Source: Arthrobacter dokdonellae (GTDB lineage: Bacteria; Actinomycetota; Actinomycetes; Actinomycetales; Micrococcaceae). From it: DNA of 64,000 bases. The translations under genes and the position numbers were made by a program. Below the pieces are notes generated by a model. It was not told where the DNA came from. It did no database searches and saw nothing but the letters and a program-made list of their open reading frames with translations. Numbering within the stretch: the stretch's first letter is position 1; every line of letters starts with the position of its first letter. This document shows, piece by piece, positions 1 through 9,373 of the stretch. The stretch is from the NCBI RefSeq assembly GCF_003268655.1, contig NZ_CP029642.1, positions 496,001 to 560,000 of the forward strand, written 5' to 3'.

Positions 1-191
1 AGGATGTTCTGGAACTGACCCCGGCCGGCACCATCGCCGTCGAGGGCCGCTCCTCGAAGACGTCCATTCCGGGCGTGTTTGCCGCGGGCGACGTCGTCGA
101 CCCCACTTATCGCCAGGCCATCACCGCGTCCGGTTCCGGCTGCGTGGCAGCACTGGACGTGGAGCACTACCTTGCCGACCAAGATTCCTAA
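1..191 (+). CDS. trxB: Thioredoxin reductase, C-terminal end (partial)
   Basis: Only the last 62 codons are in the window, read in the frame that ends at the TAA at 189-191. The visible sequence contains the flavoenzyme signature [11 protein letters not shown] followed by [16 protein letters not shown], the second FAD-binding motif of thioredoxin reductases. The family uses NADPH and FAD to reduce the disulfide of thioredoxin in the cytoplasm. trxA follows 16 bases later on the same strand, so the two form the usual trxB-trxA operon next to the origin. The start and the CxxC redox centre lie upstream of the window and cannot be checked. Confidence 0.93.
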   Translation, partial: DVLELTPAGTIAVEGRSSKTSIPGVFAAGDVVDPTYRQAITASGSGCVAALDVEHYLADQDS

Positions 192-207
192 GAGAAAGTA
201 GATTGCC

Positions 208-534
208 ATGAGCAACGCAAAGAGCGCGACGGACGCTACGTTTACCGACGACGTCCTGAATTCCAACAAACCCGTGATCGTCGATTTCTGGGCCGAATGG
301 TGCGGCCCCTGCCGCAAGCTTGGTCCCATCCTCGACGAGATGTCCGTGGACTACGCGGACAAGGTCGAGGTCATCAAGGTGGACGTTGACGCCAACCCGG
401 CCATCTCCGCCAAGTACGGCATCACGTCCATCCCGGCCGTCTATCTGTTCCAGGGTGGCGAGGTCAAGAGCACCGTCATCGGTGCCCGCCCGCGCCAGTA
501 CTTTGAGAAGGAATTTGCCGACTACCTGCAGTAG
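208..534 (+). CDS. trxA: Thioredoxin
   Basis: A 108-residue protein, the normal length of a single-domain thioredoxin. The redox motif WCGPC sits at about residues 31-35 after the usual VDFWAEWCGPC lead-in, and the cis-proline segment TSIPAVYLF is present. It would act as a cytoplasmic disulfide reductase, recharged by the TrxB encoded just upstream. The ATG at 208 is preceded by a purine-rich stretch (agagaaag). A 16-bp perfect inverted repeat at 553-586 closes the transcription unit. In many actinobacteria further genes lie between trxA and parB; here the next recognisable gene is a transposase. Confidence 0.97.
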   Translation: MSNAKSATDATFTDDVLNSNKPVIVDFWAEWCGPCRKLGPILDEMSVDYADKVEVIKVDVDANPAISAKYGITSIPAVYLFQGGEVKSTVIGARPRQYFEKEFADYLQ

Positions 535-552
535 CGGCAGGTGGCTTAAAAT

Positions 553-586
553 GGTTGTGGACCGGACAAATGTCCGGTCCACAACC
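553..586 (+). terminator. Perfect 16-bp hairpin after trxA
   Basis: ggttgtggaccggaca (553-568) and its exact reverse complement (571-586) are separated by two bases. The hairpin starts 18 bases after the trxA stop and is followed by ctttaag rather than a long T run. It is most likely the trxBA transcription terminator. Confidence 0.75.
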
Positions 587-589
587 TTT

Positions 590-2472
590 AAGCGCTTCTC
601 CCAGATTGATCCTAAGCGCCACGCTCCGAACTGCAGCGCCCCGGTTTCAACGCGCAAAACCGTCGAGGTTCGAGATAATGACCTCCCTCCCCGTCGAGGT
701 TGGAGATACCCCCCCTCTGCTGAACCTTTTGTTTCACGTGAAACGATGTGGCAGCAAGGTCACCTGGCGCCTGATGGTCACATCCGAGCACGCTGATCGC
801 CCGCGCTGGCTCCACCATGGGATAGCATGCGGCGGACCGTATGAAAGTGGATTTCGAAGGGTCCTTCCAGAGCAAAGCCAGAAGCGACCTCCCTCCCTTG
901 GCACGCACGCGTCGCGAGCCACGCACCAGCGCCATGACACGGACGACAGATCTGTTGCGTATCCACTCTCCTCGTTTGCACACGCATTAATCACATCACC
1001 GACAGTCGAACTGATCATTTCGATGGGACCATGCCCATGGACCATCCATAACGGTACGTTCCGCTTGCTTGAACCCGCACTCACAGGCAGTGGAAGTAGA
1101 TGGGTTCCTCGCCTTACGGTGCTGAACAAGGTGAACCCGGTGGGTGGCCTCCAATGGACAGGTGCCACCGAGATAGGTGGGCACCATTAAGAGCCCACCG
1201 CGGTAACAGATCCGCGGACTCATCCGGCGGGTCTCCACTTCGTTCTCGGCTGGCGCCGCCGCAGCAAGACGGTATGGGCTGGCAGGACGCCCCGGCTCCG
1301 CTGCAAGGCAGAGCCTCCCCGCAGCCCGTTCCAGCCACCGATTGATCGGCCTTTTGGGCAGGTTTCCGGTCCCCGAACACGGTGGCAGTGGCTTACAGCT
1401 CCCCGGTGACGAACGGGATGCCGTCCGATTTGCAGTGCTCCCCGGTCTCCCATGCCTGTCCAGGCGTGGGTGGGTGTGCCCGACTTTCAGGGCCTGCTGG
1501 CGGTGCCGACGAGAAGTGGCTGCGGGGCCCGATATGCGTCAATATCGGCGAAGCACCCGTGTGCCGGCATCGAAGCGGCTACCGTCATAGAGCAGCGAGC
1601 CGACCCAGACCTTCGTGCCGTCCTACTCGAACTGGCGCCACTCCATCCCGTCGAGCTGTCAACCTCCATCGGATACGACCGAGCCAACCGCATCCAGACG
1701 CTTTGTGGTTTCTTGCGGGGATTGGTGTCCGTCAGGCCCGCCTCGGACAGTTTCCTGCCGGTCGTTGCCACCGCAGGGACCTTCCCAACCGGACTCGTCG
1801 GTATCACCACCTTCGAAGCAGATTGACCGCGGGCCTAGGTCCCACGCCTATCTCCTCAGGTGCTACCGGATGCGCCAAACCATACCCTGAGAGTGGTCCC
1901 CTAGACTCGCGCGGTGGTGTGGGCCATCGAATGCGGACTGAGTGCCTTGTCGCCCTTAGCGAGGCAGTGTTTCGTGACCTCCCGTTGGGAGGCGCCTGCT
2001 GATCTCCACTTGTTTGCAGACCCGCGAGATGCTCGCTGCCTCTGACAGGTGCACGTAGAACTCAATGATCTGACGGGGCATCGAACCAGACAATGTATTT
2101 GACATATCGCACCATCCAAAGCACCCGTGGCCACGATTGGGCCGGCCAACACGCCTCCTCCCTGTAAACGCTGCCTGAGAGAGGATCCTGTCGTTGCAGG
2201 TATCCATAGTGCAATGGGTTGCCGTAACTGCGTCTCCACTCCACGGTGGCGTGTAGCCGCTGACCACCCTTGCGGCGGCCCCGCCGGCGCCGCCCGCGCC
2301 AGGCGGACACGTCTGTTCAGAGCCGCCATTTGGCTGGAATGGTCATAGCGGAGACGAAGAAGTGTACTTAGACTGGCGCCCACCGTAGGAAGCTCCGATT
2401 CAGCGAGGTAGAGGCCGCGGCGACGTTTCCGACTGCCGGAAAGGGATGGGAACGGGCTCCCCACCGAAGGTG
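590..2472. other. Gene-poor spacer between trxA and the IS21 element
   Basis: About 1.9 kb with no reading frame that resembles a known protein. Several open frames overlap each other on both strands, none has family motifs, and none has a convincing ribosome-binding site. One parS-like site lies at 730-745. A minus-strand stretch around 1956-2115 encodes a helix-turn-helix-like run (EAASISRVCKQVEISRR) that could be the relic of a DNA-binding protein or transposase, but I could not identify it. The stretch may be decayed gene DNA or a long non-coding centromere flank. Confidence 0.5.
730..745. promoter_or_regulatory. parS: parS site (15/16)
   Basis: The sequence TGTTTCACGTGAAACG matches the bacterial parS consensus TGTTTCACGTGAAACA except at the last base. 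ParB, encoded at 10.9-11.9 kb, is expected to load here and spread along the origin region. Confidence 0.85.
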
Positions 2473-2516
2473 TGTCGACGCCAACCGAAAATAGGGCCAG
2501 TTTTGCCAAGTGAAAA
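2473..2516 (+). repeat. IS21 left inverted repeat
   Basis: It begins tgtcgacgccaaccgaaaat and continues with gggccagttttgcca and a second tgaaaatgaggcca unit. It pairs with the right end at about 8205-8254. Confidence 0.8.
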
Positions 2517-2534
2517 TGAGGCCACCTGACATCA

Positions 2535-3356
2535 TTGAAGGTGATCAATTTGGATGATTGGGTGACTATCCGCCACCGCTTTGCGAACGAGAAGATCTCG
2601 AAGCGGGAGTTGGCGAAGCAGCTGGGTGTCTCTCGCAGGACCGTTGATCGGGCGTTGGCAGCGGAGACCGCCCCGAAGTATGAGCGCCGGCCTGCTGGTT
2701 CGTCGTTCGACGCGTTTGAGAAGGATGTGCGGCCGGAGTACGCGCCGGCGGATCCGGCGGACCGGCTGGTCCATGAACCGGGCAAAACGGTGCAGTGTGA
2801 TCTGTGGTTCCCGCACCAGGGGCTGCCGTTGGGGTATGGGCAGGAGGGCAAGCCGCCGGTGTTGGTGATGACCAGCGCCTATTCCGGCTTCGTGCAGGCA
2901 CGGATGATTCCCTCCCGGACCACCGAGGACCTGCTCGGGGGCATGTGGGAGCTGATCCAGGAAGCGGAGGCCGTCCCGGCCCGCCTGTTGTGGGACAACG
3001 AGACCGGGATCGGGCGCGGGAAGCTCACCGAGGCTGCCAGCGCGTTCGCCGGTGTGTCGGGCACCGAGATCAAGCTCCTGCCGCCGAGGGACCCTGAGTC
3101 CAAGGGCATGGTGGAGCGGATGAACGGGTTCTTCCGGCGCGGGTTCATGCCGGGCCGGGACTTCATTGACCCGCATGACTTCAACGACCAGCTCATCGCC
3201 TGGCTGCCACGGGCCAACGCCCGGTACACCCGCTCCCGCGGCGGCACGCCGGCGGACCTTGTGGCTGCGGACCGGGCGGCGATGCGCCCGCTGGGCCCGA
3301 TCGCACCGGATGCAGTTTTCCGCAAGGAAGTCCGGCTGCCGAGGGACTACTACGTG
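2535..3356 (+). pseudogene. istA: IS21 transposase IstA, N-terminal fragment (interrupted)
   Basis: The protein begins with a helix-turn-helix (SKRELAKQLGVSRRTVDRAL, about residues 20-40), followed by the DDE integrase core. The core shows an Asp in VQCDLWF, an Asp in LLWDNETGIG and a Glu in SKGMVERMNGFF, a plausible catalytic triad. Reading stays IstA-like up to RLPRDYYV (codon at 3354-3356) and then enters the inserted element, where a stop comes at 3372-3374. The homologous frame resumes at 7103. The segment between the HTH and PEYAPADPADR is short compared with the actinobacterial IstA proteins I know (about 40 residues missing), so an in-frame internal deletion is likely but needs alignment. 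Both changes argue that the transposase is dead. Confidence 0.85.
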
Positions 3357-3403
3357 TTCTCTGAACTCGAATGAGTCATATATATCATCGCGAATCGCCG
3401 GCG

Positions 3404-5863
3404 TCAGCCAGCGGGCTGGTGGCCGATGGTCGGGATGCCGAGGGCGACGGATGTGTTGGTGCGCCGTTGCACTTGGGCCAGTTTGTCTTCGGCGCCGGCG
3501 AGACTGACTTCGAGGCCTTCGACTTCACCGAGCCAGCCTTGCTCATGGGCTTCGACGACGCGGGCTTTGAGGTTGTCGCGGATCTCGAGTAGGCGGGTCT
3601 GCTGGTTCGGATCGGGCCAGAGCAGGGAGCAGCGGATGCAGGCGTGTTCGTGGATGCAGTTGCTGCCGAACGCGCGGCCGCAGGTCCCGACCGATACCTT
3701 GCGGCGTTGGAAATGGCCAAGGAATTGCTGCCACTCGTCGTCGGTGGGCTCGCGGTATTCCTCGCTCGGTCGCAGGGCGCGGCGCCGGGCTATAAACGCC
3801 CGGTGGGCGGTGATCGTTTCCTCTGGATAGACGGCCTTGTATCCCATGGTGACGCCGATGTCCTGGTGGCCGGCGATGACCTGCGCGATGTGCGGCGGAA
3901 GCCCGTTCATGATTGCATCGGTGATGAAGATCCTGCGGAAATCATGCGGGGTGAACCGGAGCGGCTGCCCGTCATCAGGGCCTGTCAGGCCGGTGCGTGC
4001 CAGCGCTTCGTCGAGCAGGGTGGAGACAAATCGTGCGGTAATGGCACGGTGTTCGCCGTTGACGAGGTGTTGGAACAGGAGCGGGGCAGGTCGGCGCCAA
4101 ACCAGTTCGTGTTCGTCTCTGGCGCTGACCAGGGGGATGGTGCCCTCGGGTTTGCGGTGGCGGCTGATGATCGTGGAAAGCACCTCGGCCAGTTCGGGGC
4201 TGACCACCAGCAACCGTTCGGTGTCGGTTTTAGACGGGGCGATCTGCAAGAGCGGAACGAGTTCCCCACTGTCCGGCAGCCGGTATTGGATCAGGCTGTG
4301 GTGGCTGATCTCAAGCAGTTCCTCGATGCGGACGCCGGTGTGCCGCAGCACCTCGATGACCGCCCACGCCCAAAATGCATGGTCTTCATCGCGGTTGAGC
4401 AGGGTTTTTTTGGCGGTGTCCGGGTTGGTGACCCAGACGTTGGCCTGCGTGCCGTGCGGACGTTTAATCCTGGTCATGGTGATGCCGTCGGAGGTGAACG
4501 GTTCGCCGGGCGCGGCGCGTAGCCCGGCGGCGAGGAGCGCTGTTGATTGACGGCGCCAGGTGGTGGTGGAGTTGGTCAATACGGGCATTACCGGCAATCG
4601 GGAGCGGGTGCGGCTGTCCATGCGCGCCTTGCGGTGCCGCACCATTTTCCGGCGTGACAGATCGTCCTGGCTGATAGGACACGGTGCCACCCATGGGGCC
4701 CACCGGCTAGGGTCTTCTAATGCCCACTGGGACAGGTCGAGGTAGAACGCCCGGACCGCTGCCAGAATATCCAGGTGCGACAGTCGCTCGGTCTCGATCT
4801 GGATTTCCTTGCCGTCGCGGACAATGGTGCGAATTTTGGTGCTCAGTCGTCGCTTCCACGCCCCGGCAATATTGCGGGGTAGGTTCAACGATTCGATGCC
4901 CTGGTGGTGGCGTTCCAGGTCGGCCCAGAAGCAGCGGACCAGCGCGTAGGCCAGCGACAGCAGTGTGGAGTAGTCGACGGACGGCTGCCGCTCACGCAGG
5001 TAGTCGACCAGCAGGTCGCGTATTGGGATGCAGGCAATGTTGTAGCGGTCGACGAGTTGTTCGACGGTGCGTTGCCCGGTGCTGTGGATCTGTTTGAGGC
5101 TCGGTACGTCTGCTGTAATGATCCCGGTTTGCCGCAGGACGCGGATGCTCGCCCCGGCTGAGGGTGCTTTGGCGCGAATCTCCTTCTCCAGGTCGATGAC
5201 CTCGAGGACATCACCGACGGTGATGTCCTCGACTGTGCCGCCTTTTGCGGCGACGATCACGGCGCAACGAAACAGCACGTGCTTGCCCACGTCGGTGCCG
5301 ACTGTCTCGTCACGCTCGCAGTGGTCGCCCAGCCGGGCGAATCCTTCACCGTCGCGGGTACGGGTCAGGTGACGGACCAGCTTGCGTTTCTTTCCTCCGG
5401 TCAGCAGCCACCGCAAGGACGGGCGAACCACATCGAGTCCGACGGCGATCAGGAAGGAACTGGTCATCACCTCCAGCCGGGAGGGCGAGTAGTCGCCGCG
5501 CTCACGTAGCCACCGGGCGGGCAGCTCGGCCCAGTCGTCGCCCGCCGCGTCCGCTCCGCTGGCCAGCCATCGTTCCTGCCAGGTGTCGCCCGGGTGCTCT
5601 GACAACCAGTCCAGGAGCATCAACAATCCGCGAAGGCCCAGCAGCCGCATCGATTTCGATACCGGGGCACACAGCGCTTCCGACGCCCGTTGATCCAAGG
5701 TCCGCCTGTCAACGCCGGTGGCCGGCCACCGATCGACGGTGGGCCTCGGGGGAAACCGTGCCCGCCATGCGGCCACGTCCCTGGTGTCATCCGACTGTGG
5801 TGGCCAGTCGCCGTTGGTGTCTTTGCTTTGTTCTGCCGGGGCCATAACGGCGCTGATGCTCAT
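3404..5863 (-). CDS. Large tyrosine recombinase (Tn554 TnpB-like)
   Basis: An 819-residue protein with a tyrosine-recombinase catalytic domain in its C-terminal half. Visible residues are the first Arg in LRHTGVRIEELLEI, a Lys in the SKTDTERLL strand, HDFRRIF (His-x-x-Arg), AGHQD for the next His, and a Tyr in MGYKAVYPEE. A cysteine/histidine-rich stretch (CGRAFGSNC, then HEHACIRC) follows the catalytic domain and could bind zinc, and a charged, probably coiled-coil tail ends the protein. The long N-terminal half would hold the core-binding region. The start ATG overlaps the stop of the 404-residue recombinase (ATGA), so the two are translationally coupled and probably act together to move the element. 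It is larger than the roughly 630 residues of Tn554 TnpB. Confidence 0.85.
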   Translation of the reverse strand: MSISAVMAPAEQSKDTNGDWPPQSDDTRDVAAWRARFPPRPTVDRWPATGVDRRTLDQRASEALCAPVSKSMRLLGLRGLLMLLDWLSEHPGDTWQERWLASGADAAGDDWAELPARWLRERGDYSPSRLEVMTSSFLIAVGLDVVRPSLRWLLTGGKKRKLVRHLTRTRDGEGFARLGDHCERDETVGTDVGKHVLFRCAVIVAAKGGTVEDITVGDVLEVIDLEKEIRAKAPSAGASIRVLRQTGIITADVPSLKQIHSTGQRTVEQLVDRYNIACIPIRDLLVDYLRERQPSVDYSTLLSLAYALVRCFWADLERHHQGIESLNLPRNIAGAWKRRLSTKIRTIVRDGKEIQIETERLSHLDILAAVRAFYLDLSQWALEDPSRWAPWVAPCPISQDDLSRRKMVRHRKARMDSRTRSRLPVMPVLTNSTTTWRRQSTALLAAGLRAAPGEPFTSDGITMTRIKRPHGTQANVWVTNPDTAKKTLLNRDEDHAFWAWAVIEVLRHTGVRIEELLEISHHSLIQYRLPDSGELVPLLQIAPSKTDTERLLVVSPELAEVLSTIISRHRKPEGTIPLVSARDEHELVWRRPAPLLFQHLVNGEHRAITARFVSTLLDEALARTGLTGPDDGQPLRFTPHDFRRIFITDAIMNGLPPHIAQVIAGHQDIGVTMGYKAVYPEETITAHRAFIARRRALRPSEEYREPTDDEWQQFLGHFQRRKVSVGTCGRAFGSNCIHEHACIRCSLLWPDPNQQTRLLEIRDNLKARVVEAHEQGWLGEVEGLEVSLAGAEDKLAQVQRRTNTSVALGIPTIGHQPAG

Positions 5864-7068
5864 GGTGTGGCCTTTCCAAAGAGCACGGCGAGGGTTTCTG
5901 GCGAGTAGCCCGGCGCCGCCGGGGGCGGCTGCTCGATGCGGTCGCGGGCGGAGTGGTGCGCCAACACGCGGGCGATCACGTCCTCCTTTCGCGGCGTGAT
6001 GTAAATCTGGGTGGTCGTCAGCCGGGCATGACCAAGGACGTATTGCACGTCTGTGAGCGGCATCGAGGGGTCCTCGGCCATCCGGTAGGCAGCGGTGTGC
6101 CGAAGCGCGTGTAGCGTTGCTTCTTGGCCGGCCGCCTGGCCGGCACGCTCAAACATCCGGTGTGCCGCGTGGTAGGTCAATGGCCGCGCCGGCCGGTCCA
6201 GCGTCCACCACAACGGCTGCAGCGGACCCTGCCCGATCGCATCTTTCATCTCGACCTGATACAAACGTAGCCACACAAACGCGTCTGGTGACGCCGGCAA
6301 TTCCTGCACTTCCCGGGTTCCCTTGCGCACCACCGTTATCAGTTGCCTTCCGGGGTCCACGCCTCCCTGAGTGGCCGATAACAACTCCGAGGCGCGCGCA
6401 CCGGTAGACACGTAGAAGGCCACCATGGCGCGGTCCCTGTTCGAGCGCAACTTCGCGAAGATGTCGTCGAAAACCCGATCAGGGATGCTCCGTGGAATCC
6501 TGCGCTGCGGCTTGGGCCGGTACAAGCCCGACTTTTCCAGCCGGTAGGGATCCATAGGATTGTGATGGGCGTTCGCCCGTCCGGTGCGTCGGGACCGAGC
6601 AAGCGGGAACGGATTGACCAACGGGCCCGATCCGACATCGCGGTGGAAATCGTAGAAGCCCCGCAGCACCGTCTCGCTGTGGAGCCGGGCCGAAATTGAA
6701 TACCCGCGGCCTTCCCGGGCCACTACCGCCAGCCAGCGGCAGAAATCCCGCGCCTCGATCCGGGATGCACGATCCCAGGCCACGCCAATCGCCCACAAGA
6801 AACGGAACCAGCGCAGCAGATCCATGCCATACGAGCGGACGGTTGCCTCGCTGCGCCCGGCCGCCAGCAGATCAGCGAAAAACGCCTCGACGGCATGGAC
6901 TGTTCCGCCGTCCGCGCCCACCAGCCGATACGGCTCCCACCGCGACCCGGTTGCCTCCAGCGAACCGACCGCAGGCACACGCAGATATTCCAACTCCCTG
7001 GAACAATCAGATTCTTCGACCATGATCCAAGACGCTATGTCCCCAGCTGACCCGTCCCTCTGCGACAT
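5860..7068 (-). CDS. Tyrosine recombinase (Tn554 TnpA-like)
   Basis: About 402 residues from the ATG at 7068; a TTG at 7074 and an ATG at 7023 are alternatives, and no ribosome-binding site decides between them. An N-terminal SAM-like core-binding domain (around AFFADLLAAGRSEATVRSYGMDLLRWFRFL) is followed by the catalytic domain. That domain shows Arg in STGARASELL, Lys in VRKGTREVQELP, LHALRHTAAYRM (His-x-x-Arg), VLGHARLTTT and the nucleophile Tyr in TQIYITP. All residues expected for an active strand-exchange enzyme appear present. It is the first gene of the inserted element and lies about 30 bp inside its right end. Confidence 0.87.
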   Translation of the reverse strand: MSQRDGSAGDIASWIMVEESDCSRELEYLRVPAVGSLEATGSRWEPYRLVGADGGTVHAVEAFFADLLAAGRSEATVRSYGMDLLRWFRFLWAIGVAWDRASRIEARDFCRWLAVVAREGRGYSISARLHSETVLRGFYDFHRDVGSGPLVNPFPLARSRRTGRANAHHNPMDPYRLEKSGLYRPKPQRRIPRSIPDRVFDDIFAKLRSNRDRAMVAFYVSTGARASELLSATQGGVDPGRQLITVVRKGTREVQELPASPDAFVWLRLYQVEMKDAIGQGPLQPLWWTLDRPARPLTYHAAHRMFERAGQAAGQEATLHALRHTAAYRMAEDPSMPLTDVQYVLGHARLTTTQIYITPRKEDVIARVLAHHSARDRIEQPPPAAPGYSPETLAVLFGKATP

Positions 7069-7102
7069 GCCCAAACCCGGCAGGCTGTTCAGTCAACAGG
7101 TG

Positions 7103-7423
7103 CGGGTGCATTCGAACGACTATTCCGTGGATCCGTCCGCGATCGGGCGGATGGTGCAGGTCACCGCGGATTTGGATACCGTCACCGTCACCGCCGGCGC
7201 CACGGTGCTGGCACGGCATGAACGCCGGTGGGCCAGGCACCAGATCTTCACCGACCCGGCCCATGTCAGTCGCGCCGCCGAGCTGCGGCGGGACTACCGG
7301 TCCTCCATGGCCAGGAAACCTCCAGGGCAGGCCGTTGTGCAGGAACGGGACCTTTCCGTCTACGACCAGGCCTTCGGCATCACCACCGGCGAAGCCCCCG
7401 AGCTGGTCGGGGCAACGCTATGA
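7103..7423 (+). pseudogene. istA: IS21 transposase IstA, C-terminal fragment
   Basis: The frame from 7103 (RVHSNDYSVDPSAIGRMVQV...) to the TGA at 7421-7423 is the beta-barrel C-terminal part of IstA and continues exactly where the N-terminal fragment stops at 3356. It ends in the normal way, with the ATGA overlap to istB. It has no start of its own and should not be made as an independent protein. Confidence 0.85.
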
Positions 7424-8190
7424 GCGCGGTGGCAGCCAATGCCGGCAGGGACATTGAGTACTACGCCCGGGCGCTGCGGGCGCCGCGGATCGGGGACGGC
7501 TACCGGCACCTGGCCGACACGGCCCGCACCGCGGGCTGGTCCCATGAGGAATACCTCGCCGCCGTCCTCTCCCGGGAAGTCGCCGAACGCGAAGCTTCCG
7601 GCGCCGCGTTGCGGGTCAAGGCCGCGAAGTTCCCCGGGCACAAGACCCTGGAGGAGTTCAATTTCGACCACCAGCCCGCCGCGGACCAATCCCTGATTGC
7701 CCACCTGGGCACCGGGGTGTTCCTGGAGGAAGCGAAGAACGTGGTCCTGCTCGGCCCGCCCGGCACCGGCAAAACCCATCTGGCCGTCGGCATCGCCACC
7801 CGGGCCGCCCACGCCGGGCACCGGGTCCTGTTCGACTCCGCCATCGGCTGGGTCGCCCGCCTCGCCGAGGCCCACAACCGTGGTCAACTCGCGGCGGAAC
7901 TCGCCAAGCTCCGCCGCTACAAAGTCCTCGTCATTGACGAAGTAGGGTACATCCCGTTCGACCAGGACTCCGCGAACCTGTTCTTCCAGCTCGTCTCCTC
8001 CCGCTACGAGCGGGCCTCGCTGATCCTGACCAGCAACCTGGCCTTCAGCCGCTGGGCCGACGTCTTTGGCGACGCCACGATCGCCTCGGCCATGATCGAC
8101 AGAATCGTCCACCACGCCGAGGTCATCAACCTCTCCGGCAACAGCTACAGGCTCCAAGGCCGACTCAAGCCACAAACTCTGGCACAATAA
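7420..8190 (+). CDS. istB: IS21 helper ATPase IstB
   Basis: A 256-residue AAA+ protein related to DnaC. Walker A is LLGPPGTGKTHLA and Walker B is VLVIDEVGYIPFD, with sensor residues in ILTSNLAFSRW and a C-terminal arginine-rich segment. IstB assembles on target DNA and stimulates IstA, and by itself it does not transpose. The ATG at 7420 overlaps the istA stop, the classical IS21 arrangement. The gene looks intact, so it might still assist other IS21 copies in the same genome if a whole IstA is made elsewhere. Confidence 0.93.
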   Translation: MSAVAANAGRDIEYYARALRAPRIGDGYRHLADTARTAGWSHEEYLAAVLSREVAEREASGAALRVKAAKFPGHKTLEEFNFDHQPAADQSLIAHLGTGVFLEEAKNVVLLGPPGTGKTHLAVGIATRAAHAGHRVLFDSAIGWVARLAEAHNRGQLAAELAKLRRYKVLVIDEVGYIPFDQDSANLFFQLVSSRYERASLILTSNLAFSRWADVFGDATIASAMIDRIVHHAEVINLSGNSYRLQGRLKPQTLAQ

Positions 8191-8204
8191 AACAACACAC
8201 CGTG

Positions 8205-8254
8205 GCCCCGTTTTCAAACGGCAAAAATGGCCCTATTTTCAGTCAGCGTTGACG
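8205..8254 (-). repeat. IS21 right inverted repeat
   Basis: Read on the minus strand from 8254, it contains gaaaatagggccatttttgcc and a second tgaaaacggggccac unit, matching the left end at 2473-2516. Confidence 0.8.
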
Positions 8255-9357
8255 AGCGGGCCAACTTCCCCTTGTGGCTTTACGTCGCGTCAAAGAATAG
8301 CGACCTCGCGGCAGTACGACCGGAAGCCTGAACATTGCGGAGCTCAATCGTCCCCGCACCACGGACGTAGACAAGTATTGCGAGACCCAGACAAGCACAG
8401 GTGGGAATACCGCCTTCCGCCATGCTCGGATCCTCACAGAGAATTCCCGCAGGCTGCGGGCGCCGCCTTGGGCCCGGGTCTCCGCCAACTGTCAAGAACT
8501 CCGAGGCGCGCTGCGAACCATAGACAACCTCGCCCCCTCAGCGGTGATGGGATCGTACTCATCGACAGATGGCATCGTGGACCACGCAGCGGCACAATCG
8601 GCAATCACCGATTCCAGCGAATAGAGTCCACGCTGTACCTGAGGCGTTTAAAAGGTCGCATGACAGAAGGCGCTCCGTGGGACCAATCCGGCGACCTTCA
8701 CATCCTCAGCCAGTGCTTACTGGTCAACGTTCAGCGGCGACGACCTCATGGCAGATCGGCACAACGATCGACGGTTGCGCAGAACGCCATCTTTTAGCTG
8801 CAACTTGAAACTGACCATTCGCGGCAACGTTGAGGTGGACATGTCCGGCACCGCTTTTGACGACTTGCGGCAACGAGGCTGAAATCATTCGTTCGGCGCG
8901 ACCGGCATCTCCATGGCGTCCAACGCTGTTCCCGCAGGCACAGGTCCTCCTGGGCTCAATGGAGCTCCATGGGTTCAGCAATCAACCAACAGCAATCCAG
9001 GCTTGCTCCAAGAGGCGTTGGAACATTTGCCGACCTGACTCTGAAAGCCGTGCAAGGAGCGCCCCGTGCGAGTCCGCCACGAAGAGAGCCGCCAGGTAGC
9101 GGCAGCGCTGGTGCTCCGCTCGGACCAGCCGCTGTCGTCGCGCCCCATTCCAGGCACGTCCTGGGCCGCCTCGTCATGCTCATGCTCATGCTCAACCGGA
9201 CCATCACGGCTAGAGCAGTCAAAATCACTGCTGCCTCGGTGGCATTACTGCACGGAAGCATTCAGCAACATACCCCATCGCAGACGGGTCTGTGTCTGGC
9301 AACTCCCCGTGCCGCCCTTCAGACTGGCAAAGGGTCCGCGCCGATAGTGAACGGTGC

Positions 9358-9373
9358 AGTTTCACGTGAAACA
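9358..9373. promoter_or_regulatory. parS: parS site (15/16)
   Basis: AGTTTCACGTGAAACA differs from the consensus only at the first base. It lies in non-coding DNA 1.5 kb from the 3' end of parB. Confidence 0.85.

Larger units (their letters stand above)
3355..7100 (-). mobile_element. Two-recombinase element (Tn554-like, no tnpC or cargo) inserted in istA
   Basis: About 3,746 bp separates the two halves of istA. Joining base 3356 to base 7103 gives gac-tac-tac-gtg-cgg-gtg-cat, which restores an uninterrupted IstA frame (DYYVRVHSNDYS). GTG occurs at both junctions (3354-3356 and 7100-7102), so the exact edges can shift by up to 3 bases. Imperfect terminal inverted repeats are visible: tgttctctgaac at 3355-3366 and, reading inward on the minus strand, tgttgactgaac at 7087-7098 (10/12). 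The element carries only two minus-strand tyrosine recombinases that overlap by ATGA, the tnpA-tnpB arrangement of Tn554-type transposons. No tnpC and no passenger gene fit in the remaining 50 bp. Confidence 0.82.
2473..8254. mobile_element. IS21-family insertion sequence, interrupted by a second element
   Basis: The element is bounded by imperfect inverted repeats. On the left, from 2473, are gaaaatagggccagttttgcca and then tgaaaatgaggccac. The reverse complement of the right end, from 8254 inward, has gaaaatagggccatttttgcc and then tgaaaacggggccac. Each end therefore carries two related copies of a 'gaaaatNgggcca' motif, as is usual for IS21 ends. Inside lie istA (split) and istB in the standard order with an ATGA overlap. 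Without the 3.7-kb insertion the IS would be about 2.04 kb, shorter than typical IS21 members, consistent with an internal istA deletion. I found no clear target duplication at the outer ends. The IS is probably immobile now. Confidence 0.85.

Noticed and set aside
555..1190. Long open frame after trxA
   Set aside because: It lacks motifs and a ribosome-binding site and overlaps other frames on both strands; chance open frames are expected in high-GC DNA.
1901..2851. 316-codon minus-strand frame across the IS21 left end
   Set aside because: It runs antisense through the istA HTH region and has no recognisable domain; istA is the real gene there.
3644..4522. Plus-strand frame inside the large recombinase gene
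   Set aside because: It is antisense to a clear tyrosine recombinase and lacks family similarity.
2460..8270. Target-site duplication of the IS21
   Set aside because: The bases next to 2473 (aaggtg) and 8254 (agcggg) do not match, so no duplication is claimed.
9175..9195. Short run of catgct hexamers
   Set aside because: Only three copies in non-coding DNA; chance repetition is likely.
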